Assembly (NCBI GenBank): GCA_012184525.1
Contig: WOFQ01000005.1
Location: forward strand, 496,001-560,000
Reading direction: 5' to 3'
Source of the DNA: Xenoacremonium recifei
Lineage: Eukaryota; Ascomycota; Sordariomycetes; Hypocreales; Nectriaceae
Length of the DNA stretch: 64,000 nt
Positions within the stretch are counted from its first letter, which is position 1, and the number at the start of each line of letters is the position of its first letter. Positions 39,641 through 49,871 of this stretch are shown one piece after another. Made by a program: the position numbers and the translations under genes. The notes below the pieces were generated by a model. The model saw only the letters and a program-made list of their open reading frames with translations. It ran no database searches and had not been told where the DNA came from.

Positions 39641-40657
39641 ATGGCGCCTGGTTCACAGCCGCAACCCATCTTCCGTGCGGTGGCTACATCCACGAGGCCT
39701 CTGTACCAGTTGTTAAAGTGCATCAACTTTGCACCCAGAGTGCACGTTCAGATTACCGAGGAAGGAGTCAGGTTTGCGGCCGATCACGCTCGGGTGATGC
39801 AAGGTGTGTTGGAACATAACCTTTCGCTACGAACAATTACTTACCTAGACGTAGGCGTTGCTTTCCTCGACAAGGCGCTCTTCTCCTCGTACACCATCAA
39901 TCTCCCTAGTTCCGAAAACGATGATGAGATTCCGGATCTTCCAAGTTTTCAAATCCCCCTCTCATCGATTCTCGAGGTTCTCCAAATCTTTGGCGCTGTC
40001 GATATCGCAACTCGAGCACAGAAAGCAGAGCAGGACCAGTATCGCAGCAACCTTCGGAACTACCGGCCCGACGCCTTCAGCAACCAGACCCTCGGCATCT
40101 CAGGCACCTGTACTCTCTTATACGCTGAAGAGGGCGACCCGTTCAAGATCACGATTGAAGAGGCTGGTGTGAAGACAACTGCTGCGTTGACGACATATCT
40201 CCCAGAACTGCCGGAAGACATCCCTTTTCAGCGAGAAGAACTAGCGTTCAAGATCATCATGCAGTCCCGATCGCTGCTCGATTGTCTCGCGGAGATTGCC
40301 CCGACAGCGCCCTCCAGGTTGATCATTACCGTCTGCAAGACCACCCCGTTTCTATCCCTCGCGGGAGTTGGTGACTTGGGCAGCTCTGCCGTGGACTTTG
40401 CACGTGGAAAAGACCTTCTTGAGACCTTCAGCGTCCAAGACCGTTGGCAGCAGGCTTACAAATTTGATTTCATTAAGAACTCGACCGAGGCGATGCGGAT
40501 TGCCAGCAAAGTGAGTCTGAGGGGCGATTCGGCTGGAGTGTTGAGCTTGCAATTCATGGTGGATGTTGAGGGTGGAAAGAAGAGCTTTTTGGACTTTCGA
40601 TTCGTGCCTTTTATCCAGAGTGATGATGATGAGGACGAAGAGGGCGAGGAGGAGTAG
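39641..40657 (+). CDS. rad1: DNA-damage checkpoint clamp subunit Rad1 (9-1-1 complex)
   Basis: A 338-aa single-exon protein of the PCNA-like Rad1/Rec1/Rad17 family. Conserved parts are FRAVATSTRPLYQLLKCINF, VQITEEGVRFAADHARVMQG, LSSILEVLQIFG, the strand GTCTLLYAEEGDPF, and the C-terminal SLQFMVDVEGGKKSFLDFRFVPF followed by an acidic tail. It forms the Rad9-Hus1-Rad1 clamp that is loaded at damaged DNA to activate checkpoint kinases in the nucleus. Length is typical. It follows OST5 by 171 bp. Confidence 0.95.
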   Translation: MAPGSQPQPIFRAVATSTRPLYQLLKCINFAPRVHVQITEEGVRFAADHARVMQGVLEHNLSLRTITYLDVGVAFLDKALFSSYTINLPSSENDDEIPDLPSFQIPLSSILEVLQIFGAVDIATRAQKAEQDQYRSNLRNYRPDAFSNQTLGISGTCTLLYAEEGDPFKITIEEAGVKTTAALTTYLPELPEDIPFQREELAFKIIMQSRSLLDCLAEIAPTAPSRLIITVCKTTPFLSLAGVGDLGSSAVDFARGKDLLETFSVQDRWQQAYKFDFIKNSTEAMRIASKVSLRGDSAGVLSLQFMVDVEGGKKSFLDFRFVPFIQSDDDEDEEGEEE

Positions 40658-41373
40658 ATTTCGGCGTTTCTGTGCGGTCCCTTCCTAGGAGGGCTGGAAC
40701 ATAGATCCCTAGAGGGGCATATCATTGATTTCCCACGCGTCGCTGGAATATATTGGCTGTTCATTACTCGCGCTGCGACTGACTATGTGCTGATCTTCAG
40801 CTCCGCTTTCTCTTGAACCTGGCCACCTATGCGTGCGAGCTGACGTTCAAACAGCATCAGTGTGGCTGGTGATAGTCACTGGAAAGAATGTGGCGAGGGA
40901 AGCACGATGTCGACCCACAAATCCAAGTGAGACATCACCCAGCCTACCAACGAGGAGGCCGTTTGATGAAGATGGGAATGGAGAGCCGCGATAGGTGGGT
41001 TCGAAACTGAGACATAGTCTTCAGCGCCCTGAGCCCAGCCGCTCGCCCTGCATCGCCCTGGAATGTCAAGCCGCTCTATGTCTTGAGGATGACGATGCGG
41101 ATGCTGGACAAAGATGAACTTAAAAGGCGACGAAGTCTCTCATGCTCAAACTCAGAGTCCTTCATGCAAAATTCTTTGAGCTGTCTAGACAAAGTCTTTT
41201 AAGTTTCTTATACAACAATATTGAAGGTCCTAATCCCAAGGTCAAAGACAACGCCAAAGGTTCATTCACACACCTGCTCGAAGAAGCTCCTGTTACAAAA
41301 GACGGAGGGTTCCTCATACACCTTCCAGAACCAAACCACAACTATCACACAACCCGAACACAACTCACACAAT
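40658..41373. other. Intergenic, no gene seen
   Basis: 716 bp between RAD1 and the small unknown gene, both on the + strand. No repeat, RNA gene or convincing frame. Confidence 0.45.
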
Positions 41374-41655
41374 ATGACTACCTCCAAGCGCATCAGAGTC
41401 ATCCTCACCGGCTCCAAGGTCCGCCAAACCGAAAAGCTCACCAGCCTCGAGACCCCCTGGCCCGACCGCCTGCTGCGCTCCATCCGGGCCTGGATCGCCA
41501 CACTCCTAAAGGGCCAAGGCGTGGTATTGGTGACCAAGGAGGATGAGAAGGAGCCCCTTCTGGACGAGTCAATGTCATTCAAGCCGAAACATGCAAAGCG
41601 GTCGTTTTTGAGAACCGCAACAGCGGGCAGACTGCGACGGTTTGATGAGATGTAG
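41374..41655 (+). CDS. Small basic protein, hypothetical
   Basis: A 93-aa frame from ATG 41374 (aatATGACTACC). The product is basic and soluble (SKRIRVILTGSKVRQTEKL, PWPDRLLRSIRAWIATLLKG), with a central amphipathic helix and a Lys/Arg-rich end. The frame is open upstream without an ATG. No family is recognised. Codon use and composition are gene-like, but the evidence is only the frame and its context. Confidence 0.45.
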   Translation: MTTSKRIRVILTGSKVRQTEKLTSLETPWPDRLLRSIRAWIATLLKGQGVVLVTKEDEKEPLLDESMSFKPKHAKRSFLRTATAGRLRRFDEM

Positions 41656-43464
41656 GAGCTGGATGTAACGACTTGGAACATGTACAACACTCACAACGCG
41701 AACACGACTTTTGGATTGGGACAACACAGATTGGGGGATATGGAATTGTATGATCTTCTGCTTGGTAACGACGATTCGGGTTTGGGACATCAGGACGGCA
41801 TGGATTCATCTGAACGGCGTTTTGGGGGCGGGATACTTTTATCATCATGACAGCCATTCTTCGGGAAAGAATATCTTTAGTCAGATAATCAGATTGTAGA
41901 CCTCAACATGAAAGCATGAACTTGATAATACGGCAACTAAGAAAATGTGCCCTCAAAGTCATGTACGGTGTGTTTGTAATTACGCACTGTGTCTGCTCAG
42001 TCATCCCTTCCCAAACCACTCGGGCAGATTGCTGGAGCATCTCCTCCCATCACCATAACGCATCACCAGAGCCAACCCCATTCAACTCTTCCAACCAGCA
42101 CGAACCAAGTGCAATTAGCAGCAGCAGCACATCCATCTGCGCCTGCAGCCATGAAAGCTGCCACAAATCGCTTGGCTTCGGGATGACCGCCTTCAGCCCT
42201 CGGACTCGCGGCAGACCCTCCACCTCCCGGAACACAAAGCGTGCAGTAGGCTTCTATTCAAGTCGCCACGATTCATGCGTCCTCTGCGGTGAATACGAGT
42301 TATCCCCGACGGTTCTTTGTTGTTTGTGCTCCTCTGCATCCACCACGGCCTGCAGGTGTCCGTGCCGGTGGCGGACTTGGGCGTGAGCCGTGCGAGAGAT
42401 GCTGGAATCTCCTGGACTCGTCTCTTTGCGGCTGATGAGCTGGGACGGACACCGCTTTTTTGTCCAAGCGGACAGGTACTCAATCTCCGACGATGATTGT
42501 TACAGTACAAAGGTGAGGGCCCTGGTGCTACTCGGGAAGAATGAGTCGACAGAGTCTTGAGTACGGGCCTTCGAGTGCAGGCTCCCGCGGTGACACCAGC
42601 GTGATGCTCAGCCAAGTCACATTCGGGTAGCAGATGAATCCGGCCCCGCTGCTTTTACGGTGTATCCCTAAACAGTGCTTCCAGGGGGACGGTCCTGTTC
42701 AGGTGCACCAGCCGGTCCGCTCAGCATGTTCTGTTGTACCCGTTCGACGGGTTGGACGAATTCTGCCTTACCGGTTCGTTTGCGCGGACCTTATTGCGTT
42801 CTCTGGATTCCGAGTGGAATACTGTATATGTATCGACGTAAAGGCAACCAGATGCACATGAGGGGCCAGCGTGCTTACAATACTACCTCGGGTATCTACA
42901 GAGGGGAATGCGTGGCCTTCTGGAAGATGAGACGCGAGTAACGTCAGCCACCAATTGCAGTGAAGCGCGGCTGCAGACAAACCAGCCTTCCGGGCACGCC
43001 AAGGTCCCATCAACGCTGTACTTTGGCGGCTGACGAATTCTGCACTGCTTCTGTCGTCGAACCCGAAGGGAATGGAGGGCGAGGGAACACAACCTCAAGC
43101 CTCCCCGGATCCTTAGACCCCGTCTGTCGGCCGCTCATTTGTCCCACGTGTTGCGGTCAAGCAAAATGAGGGCATCCTCGTCGAAATTCGCTTCTCTTTC
43201 CCATATTCGGTCCCCCAGCTGGCAGGCTCGATGACGTTGATTGCTTCAGGGACTTGGGCTGTCGAGTCGCTTGCGCCCGTTGCATACGAAGAGCTGTGCA
43301 ACTCTTCATCCCAGACTTACTTCAGCTCTCGTTCCCTTGTGGTACGGTTTCTCCTGCTCCCCCTTCTCTTCCACAAACTTCCTCTCTCTAGAATTATGTG
43401 ATACCGTCTTGACTCTCGATCGTTTCATCGGCTGCAACAAGTTGTGCGTTGTGTTCAGTTTTCC
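41656..43464. other. Long intergenic region, no gene seen
   Basis: 1.8 kb upstream of the large disordered-protein gene. Several short frames occur on both strands but none has gene-like composition or splice structure. The last ~300 bp are CT-rich and likely leader. Confidence 0.4.
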
Positions 43465-45684
43465 ATGATGTTGAACCGCCCGGGCTTTCTGCTTCGACGA
43501 CTTATATCACACGCTCGCCCTCGAACAGAGAACGAAGGCGGTGACCAGGACTCCTGTGGCGAGGAGGAATCCGTGTCAGCCTCAAACGCCATCCAGAAGA
43601 AGCGACGCTCGAAAACATGGGCGCCCGTCTCGAGCAAGAAGACGAATGCGAGTCAAGTCACGGTTCGCAAACTCCAAAGTGCCCACCGGATATCCTCCCC
43701 GCTGCCGCCCGTGCCGGCTCTCCTCAATGAGTCTTACTCTTCGAGCTCACTCTCACTGTGCAGTTGTGATGGACACACGGACGGCATCACAAGACTTGGA
43801 CGGACGAATCCTAGGGCTTCATCTGCTCTTTGTCTGACTGAGCATGGAGCAGCCAACACGCATTCCAACCCACCCAAAAGACCCCCGCGGCCGCGGAATG
43901 CACTTTTCAGTGTGGACGGAACATCGACTCTTTCTGCCGGCAACTCGCCGAGACCATCCCTTTCTTTATCTGACCCTTCCGCAGATCCGCCAGCGCAGGG
44001 GCCAGATACCAGCACATGTCTAAATGGAGATGGCAAACAGGCTATGGTGAACAGTGAGCCTATTGAAAGCCTTGAACATCCGGAAAATCCCTCCAAGGCT
44101 GTGCCGCAAGCGAGTCTCGAGAAGGATGAAGCCTTGAAAGCAGCTGGATCTGCACCCGCAGAGGCGACAAACTCCCTTTCTCGTCAAATTTGCGACGACT
44201 CCAACACTAATGCTTCAACGACCTCACTGGCTATCAAGACACATTCCACACTGATGCCATCGACGACAGGATTGGAACGGGAACAGAAGAGTCGAGATGG
44301 ATTGTCTCCCGCCGTCTTGGGATCGCCCGCACGAAATGCATCCATCAAGAAGACCAAGAAGACGGCGATGAGGTTCCGGTATGGTGGTCCTCGTTCTGGC
44401 AAGCCAACTGTTCGCATGCCGAAATGGACCCTGTCGGAGAACATGACGGAGATCCTCACGGGCCAACGCTTCAGACGAGTCGAAGCCGATGAGATGCTAA
44501 CCCCAGATCAGATCGAGGCCCTGCGGCGGACGCGGGAGCAAGCCCAGTTAAATGAAGAACGCCTCAAACCACAACGGAAGTCGAGCGACTCGGGCCGGAG
44601 CATCAATATTGGTACCACCGAGACAGCTACTCTTGAGCCATTCCATCGCGACGATCTGCCGTTTCAATCGGGAGGGGGAACTTCCGGGGTTGAGAGGACT
44701 ATCATGACTACGGAACCAATACCGTCTTCTATCCCCCCGGGCCACGATGTGCTCCACGCTGATTTCTCGGTTCAAAGCAAAAGCAAGGCGACAACGAAGG
44801 ACGAAGGCTCGGCCGAGTCCCCGGAACCCAAGATGCCTCTGAATCCTAAAACTTCAGCGCTCCCCAGCCTGCCTAAGAAAGCCTCCCGGCGGTCCAAGAA
44901 GCAAAAGGGAAAGCTACAGACCATACCTGAAGTCATGGTGACAACGCCGGATAACACGCAGCTTCAGCCGTCGGCAAATCGACTGGATGTCAACAACACT
45001 GGGCTCGGGACAGAACAGGATGATGAATTCTTCTATCTCAAGAGCACACCCTTCACACTCACCAAGCCTGGGTTTCGACATGGCCCGATTACTTTCTCCA
45101 AGGCCGAGATGTGCAAGGGCATCAAGACCATGGACGACACACTAGACTGGACAGCCTTCCAGATGGCCATCCTCGGCGGCGCCGGCGACCTATTCCCCGA
45201 CACATCAATGGAAGAGGACAAGAAGCAAGCTGAAGACATTGCCAGCTGGTTCGAATCCTTCGGCTTCGAAACATCCGGCAAGCTCATCCCCGCCGCCGCA
45301 TCGTGCTCCCCGCGCGACTCAGCCCAAAGCACGCTCTCCTCCTCGCCCTCCACCGTCGACACCGAGGCCGAGCCGCCGATCCCCGTGGGCGCCGAGTTCC
45401 CGTCGGGCTTCTGGAACGTGTCGGGCGAGGACAACGCGCTGCGGTTCGGGCAGAGCGGCGGGGGGCTGAAGCGCTGGATCGCGGAGGAGCGGCCGCAGCG
45501 GTACGCGTCGACGAACCCGGAGAGCCCGCCGCTGAGTCCCATGATGCCGTTGGTGGCGGGGGATGGCGAGGGGCATGTGTTGAGGGAGACGGTGCCGATG
45601 GGGTATAATCTGGGGCATGATCTGGGGGATTTCTTGCAGTGGGAGGCACAGCATGCGTATGCGGGGGGGTTCTATGGCGCTTAG
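43465..45684 (+). CDS. Large, mostly disordered fungal protein of unknown function
   Basis: A 739-aa single-exon protein. Two adjacent ATGs (43465, 43468) could start it. The first ~380 residues are Ser/Pro/Arg-rich and disordered, with phosphorylation-prone runs (SYSSSSLSLCS, SLSLSDPSADPP). A more ordered piece is FRYGGPRSGKPTVRMPKWTLSENMTEILTGQRFRR (~298-335, split by me), with a following helix (DQIEALRRTREQAQLNEE). The C-terminal ~200 residues look conserved: FYLKSTPFTLTKPGFRHGPI, DWTAFQMAILGGAGDLFPD, FPSGFWNVSGEDNALRFGQ and LGDFLQWEAQHAY. No catalytic motif or membrane segment is seen. The function is unknown. Confidence 0.8.
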   Translation: MMLNRPGFLLRRLISHARPRTENEGGDQDSCGEEESVSASNAIQKKRRSKTWAPVSSKKTNASQVTVRKLQSAHRISSPLPPVPALLNESYSSSSLSLCSCDGHTDGITRLGRTNPRASSALCLTEHGAANTHSNPPKRPPRPRNALFSVDGTSTLSAGNSPRPSLSLSDPSADPPAQGPDTSTCLNGDGKQAMVNSEPIESLEHPENPSKAVPQASLEKDEALKAAGSAPAEATNSLSRQICDDSNTNASTTSLAIKTHSTLMPSTTGLEREQKSRDGLSPAVLGSPARNASIKKTKKTAMRFRYGGPRSGKPTVRMPKWTLSENMTEILTGQRFRRVEADEMLTPDQIEALRRTREQAQLNEERLKPQRKSSDSGRSINIGTTETATLEPFHRDDLPFQSGGGTSGVERTIMTTEPIPSSIPPGHDVLHADFSVQSKSKATTKDEGSAESPEPKMPLNPKTSALPSLPKKASRRSKKQKGKLQTIPEVMVTTPDNTQLQPSANRLDVNNTGLGTEQDDEFFYLKSTPFTLTKPGFRHGPITFSKAEMCKGIKTMDDTLDWTAFQMAILGGAGDLFPDTSMEEDKKQAEDIASWFESFGFETSGKLIPAAASCSPRDSAQSTLSSSPSTVDTEAEPPIPVGAEFPSGFWNVSGEDNALRFGQSGGGLKRWIAEERPQRYASTNPESPPLSPMMPLVAGDGEGHVLRETVPMGYNLGHDLGDFLQWEAQHAYAGGFYGA

Positions 45685-46083
45685 GGAGTGAGGGAGATGG
45701 AGGAGAGCGTGGGAGATGGTGATGTGGTTGTATAAGGATAGGTCATGGGAGATGCTGGAGGACATATCCTGTGATGGGGACGGTTATTAAGCAACAAGGG
45801 CACAAAAGAGAATAGTATGGATATTGATATGAATATGAATGTACGTCAAGCAAAGGATCATCAAACTCTCTTCTCCAAGGTATATGATGCAACAGTGAAT
45901 ATTCAATTTCATTTCACAACTCATGAAGCACTCAATTCAACACATAAAACCAACCCCACAGCCTCCCAAGCCCATCTCCATGAGCCCCCACCCTCTCCTC
46001 CATCCCCACACTTCTTCCCTTCCTTCCCTTCCCATCCTCCTCCCAAAACAAACCTCCCAACATCTCCCACCCAACCACCAAAA
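45685..46083. other. Intergenic, upstream of CDC26
   Basis: 399 bp. The last ~130 bp are C-rich and probably the CDC26 leader. The frame is open upstream of the CDC26 ATG but of low-complexity Pro/Ser composition, so I do not count it as coding. Confidence 0.45.
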
Positions 46084-46296
46084 ATGCTCCGCCGTCCCGC
46101 AACAACCCTCCAAATCACCGCCGAAGACGTCGCCGCCTACGAAGACCGCCGCGCGCGCGAGGCCCTCGTTGCCGCCCAGCAGGCCCGTCTGGCGGCTGCG
46201 GCCGAGATGCAGGGCGTGCAGGCCAGTCCGGATGCTGAGACGAGGGTGAGGAGGGCGCGGGAGGAGAGGATTGGGGTTGCGCCGAGGAGGAATTAG
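46084..46296 (+). CDS. CDC26: Anaphase-promoting complex subunit Cdc26
   Basis: A 70-aa protein from ATG 46084 (aaaATGCTCC). It begins MLRRPATTLQITAEDVAAYEDRR, matching the Cdc26 N-terminus (MLRR-, then T-x-L-x-(I/L)-x-x-x-D-(V/I)-x-x-(Y/F)-E). That part threads through the TPR groove of the APC6/Cdc16 subunit. A helical middle part and a closing ERIGVAPRRN correspond to the family's (R/E)RIG-x-x-P end. It stabilises Cdc16 in the APC/C ubiquitin ligase. The product is short, so the call rests on these two motifs. Confidence 0.85.
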   Translation: MLRRPATTLQITAEDVAAYEDRRAREALVAAQQARLAAAAEMQGVQASPDAETRVRRAREERIGVAPRRN

Positions 46297-46575
46297 ATTG
46301 TGTTGGAGGGAGAAGGGGTGGGATTTGGAGGAGGCTACGAAGGGCGAATCGATGAGGATGTCACGGTGCTGGAGGGGGGATATTTGGGCGAGGTCATTTC
46401 ATGATCATTATGTCGTTACGAACTGCAGCCTCTTCCGAACGCCGAGCACATTTCTGCATCTCAAGAACCTCCAGACGCGTTGATGCGCGACCAAGAGGAG
46501 GATAAACCCACACGTCGACCCATCCATCCCAAGCCAAAGCTCTCATGCACAACAGCCTCACATCATCACCCTTCA

Positions 46576-47536
46576 TCACCACCGCGACATCCCTTGCCGT
46601 CGCCAAAACCACGGCGAATACGACGAATCATCTACACACAGTCAACAAACGCCCACCCCTCGACAAGAGCTCGCTCAACTTACCTCTCACCCGACTCATT
46701 CCCAACTGATCCGCCACATTCACATACCCCTCCGCCACCACCACGCCCTCCTCCCTCCTCACCGTCCCATCCGCCTCCCACGCCGCCCTACAAAACGGAC
46801 ACGTCGCATCGCCGCCCTTCTTCGCCCGCGCCCACATGCGGAAACACTCGCGATGCACGTTCTGCCCGCACGCCGCGCGACACCACACGATTTCGTCGTC
46901 GAGAGCGCCCTCGAATGCGCAGTAGCAGATCGGACAGTCGCCCTCGACCGGTTTGCGATGCTGCGAGTCGCTGGTGGTGGTAGTTTGGGGGGAGATGGGC
47001 GGTGCGTTGGCGAAGATGGTGTGCAATTCGCTGGAGAGGAGGGCTAGTTGATATACCAGCTCATACGGCGCGTTGAGCACCCTGCTTAGCACATACACCA
47101 CATGCTTGCACTGGTTCCCTGCCTTCGCATGCGGACAATCACACCCGGGCCGCGGCCCAACCACCACGGTGTACACATTGCCCGTCGACCCCGCCATCTC
47201 GACCTCCTCCTCGGGACACTCCTCGGTGCCGCATCTCGTGCGGTTCAGCACGAAGAAGCGCTGCGAGAGCGCGCGCTCGTACACTGCCGTGAAGGACTGT
47301 GGGGGGTGCGGCCGGAAGCGGCGCTGGCGTTTTTCGCCCGTGGCAAGGGCTTGGGCATCCGGTGTAGTTCTGGACTTTGCTGCTGTCTTGGTGGGTGGTG
47401 TTGCCGTCGCCTGGTTGCTATCTGATGGCTTGGTGCTGGTCTTGCTCTTCGCAGTCGATGCTGGCTTGGATGTTTTGTAGGGGAAGGGTCGTTTGCTGAT
47501 GCGGCTGGATGCCGTGCCGGAGCGTCGGCGGTACAT
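46576..47536 (-). CDS. SWIM and RING zinc-finger protein (probable E3 ubiquitin ligase)
   Basis: Two exons (46684..47536 and 46576..46631, 52-nt intron with GTAAGT donor) sum to 303 codons with the stop. After a basic disordered N-terminus the 302-aa protein has a SWIM finger CDCPHAKAGNQCKHVVYVL (C-x-C-x(n)-C-x-H, ~131-149). A RING-type finger follows: CPICYCAF, CRAACGQNVHRECFRMWA, CPFC (~200-250). The end SRVRDDSSYSPWF, produced by the last splice, fits what such proteins have. Without splicing the frame would end in a Leu/Ser-rich tail. This pairing is found in small fungal and animal proteins thought to be ubiquitin ligases. The target is unknown. Confidence 0.87.
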
Positions 47537-48427
47537 CCTGACGGTGGCTGTGGATGGAGGAAATGAATTGCGATGAGAATGGGGGATGGAGTGGCGGATG
47601 TTGCATCGCGCCGATCAGTCAAGCTTGGGAGGTGGGAGGTGACGCCTACACGCCGCAGCCGCGTGGTCACGTGCACTTGGACGTCGCAAGCTTCTGTATG
47701 ATCGACATCACTGATGAGGGGTGTGTCTTAGACTACATTCAGTCACAATGAAATTTAGCAGTCGAAATTTGAAGAATTGCAATCGCTTTGTATTGCTCCC
47801 GATGCTACGCATAGCCCATCCCCCTCTTTTCCCATCCCCTCACATCGCTCATGTAGCCCAAAAAAAAGCAAACCCAGCTAAAACGCCCCGGGCATCGCCT
47901 CCCCATTCATTGCCAGAAGTTATTTGCCGCCCGATTATGCGCCTCCCCCCGTCCCGGGTCCTATATCCAAGAATGACAAAGGAAAAATGTGATGTTGATG
48001 GTGTATGTATGAAGTACAGGCTGCGGCTGTTCTAGCCGGGCAGCGGATGAAAAAAGTGTGTCAAATGCCAGGTCTATGCGGTGACGGATGTATAGTTTGT
48101 GAATGGGTGAAGAAAAAATAGGTAGGTGGTTGGTGGTGTATTAGACATGAATGAAAGAAATTAAGTTGACGAGGCCGTTGCGGTTCATCGAAGTGAGAGT
48201 ATCATGGGTGGTCGTCGTAGGATTTGTGGCATGGTACTGTCATCGGAGTCAAGTCGTTGTGCGGATGGATGTTGCCACGACGGGCGGATTGGTTGGGTTT
48301 GGAAGTCGTCGTGGCGGCGTCCTGAGTGAGCCGGAGCATGGTGGTTCTGTTCAGCTTAGAGCCCATCGGACCCAGAGACATCGCGGCGAGTTCGTAAAGG
48401 GGTCGCAAGGGTGCTTGCGCTCACGCT
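47537..48427. other. Intergenic, no gene seen
   Basis: 891 bp between the SWIM-RING start and the PNG1 stop, both on the - strand. It is moderately AT-rich in the middle; no gene, repeat or RNA is supported. Confidence 0.45.
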
Positions 48428-49871
48428 TCAGGGGAGATCTCGGCGATGGCTAGGGTCTCGGGGAGGCTGGAAGTGCTGGCCCCGGTTCTGTTGCTGGGCG
48501 GCCAACCACTCTGCCGAGCCCGTCTGTCTGCTGGGTTGCTCTGCGGGCAACTTGACATCGCGGCTGGGCGCTGCAGTCGGACGGGTGCCGCTGGAAGACG
48601 AGCTGGAAGAACCAGGCACGAGGTCGGTAACGGCCTGGGCGATCGAGGCCACGACGAAACCGCGGAGTTCTCGATCCTCTCGGCTGTCCTCCTTTTCTAA
48701 CCGGAATCGCTCTTCCTTGCTCATGTTCGCTCGTCGAATGTTCTTGATCTCCTGCATGATGTAGAGGAGAACCTCTTCCGGACATCGATTTCGCTCACAT
48801 GCGTATTCGCTCTTGCGAACATATCTCCGGGTCACGTCGCTGGCGCCATCGATGGAGAAAGCAATGCAGTACGACATCTTCTTGCCCCAGCCTTCAGAGT
48901 ACAGCCGCGGGTTATCCCACGACTCCTCGCAGGCATCGACGTGCACCCATCGCTTCTGGTGATCCGAGTACACCTCAGTCCAGACGTGGTCCTCGGCATT
49001 CCACACCCATCTCACTCGGCCACCCACGGCACGGCACAGCATGCTGAAGCAGTTGGCCCATTCACCCACGCGGCCTCGTCGTGTCTGGAGTAACCGCCAA
49101 ACGTCGCCATATCGAGGGAATCGCTCAAAGGCGCCACAGTTCTCAGCGGAACATCGGTAGAGCTCAACTCGCAAAGCACCACATGCGCTTTCCTCGGGAG
49201 TCGGTGCAGTCATGCCCTGGGCAATGGTGGGAGACAGGCAAACTGGGCAGGGAGGGTTGTTGACCCAGGTGAAGAAGGATCGCTTGAACCACCTGTCATG
49301 CGAGTCAGAATTTGTCTAAAGCATTTGGGGATTCACGCAAGACTAACCTTAACAATGCGCGAATCACACAATCTTGGTATCCCCATTCGGGCTTCCGTCC
49401 GTCACCCATACTCTCAGCCTGGGCCTGGAGCACCTGCGACTCCTCCTCAGCCTCGCCGTATATTCGGTCGAGGGGGATGGTCTGCAGGGCCTCGTCCAAC
49501 AAACCCGGGTTCTCATACTTGGTTGGCGTCGCAGACAAGCTGATCAGTAGGCCGCGGAACTTTTGGGAATCCCGATCGTCGGAAGCGGGAGCAGTGGGGA
49601 TCTTTGGGAGATGACGGAGGGCTGAATACGAGGGAAGGGGGTTTTGGCCCTGGGACGTTGAGGGTCGGCTGGTGGCGCCCATGGGACTCGCAGAAGATGA
49701 TTCACGAGGGCTGGGAGAGCCGCGTCGTGATGAGGAGCGCAAGTCGTTCATGCGCTTGTCTCGTAGGAGGCCCTCGAACTTGACCCGGAGGTCTCGCGCC
49801 CATTCCTCGCCATAATCCTCGGACTGGGACTGGGAGGGCGCGGGGCTCCCAGGCATGCCTCGACCCGCCAT
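48428..49871 (-). CDS. PNG1: PNGase-like protein Png1 with substituted catalytic Cys
   Basis: Two exons (49348..49871 and 48428..49292, 55-nt intron) sum to 463 codons with the stop. The 462-aa protein has a disordered N-terminus and a transglutaminase-like core (~170-360). It keeps the zinc-site pairs NPPCPVCLSP and CSAENCG. The catalytic His (NAEDHVW, His277) and Asp (VHVDACEESWD, Asp294) are present. The position of the catalytic Cys, in GR-C-GEWAN of active enzymes, is Val here (RRGRVGEWANCF, Val250). The protein should therefore not deglycosylate. Filamentous-fungal PNG1 proteins with lost catalytic residues are known, and in Neurospora PNG1 matters for hyphal growth. Ser-rich C-terminal tail. 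Confidence 0.93.
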
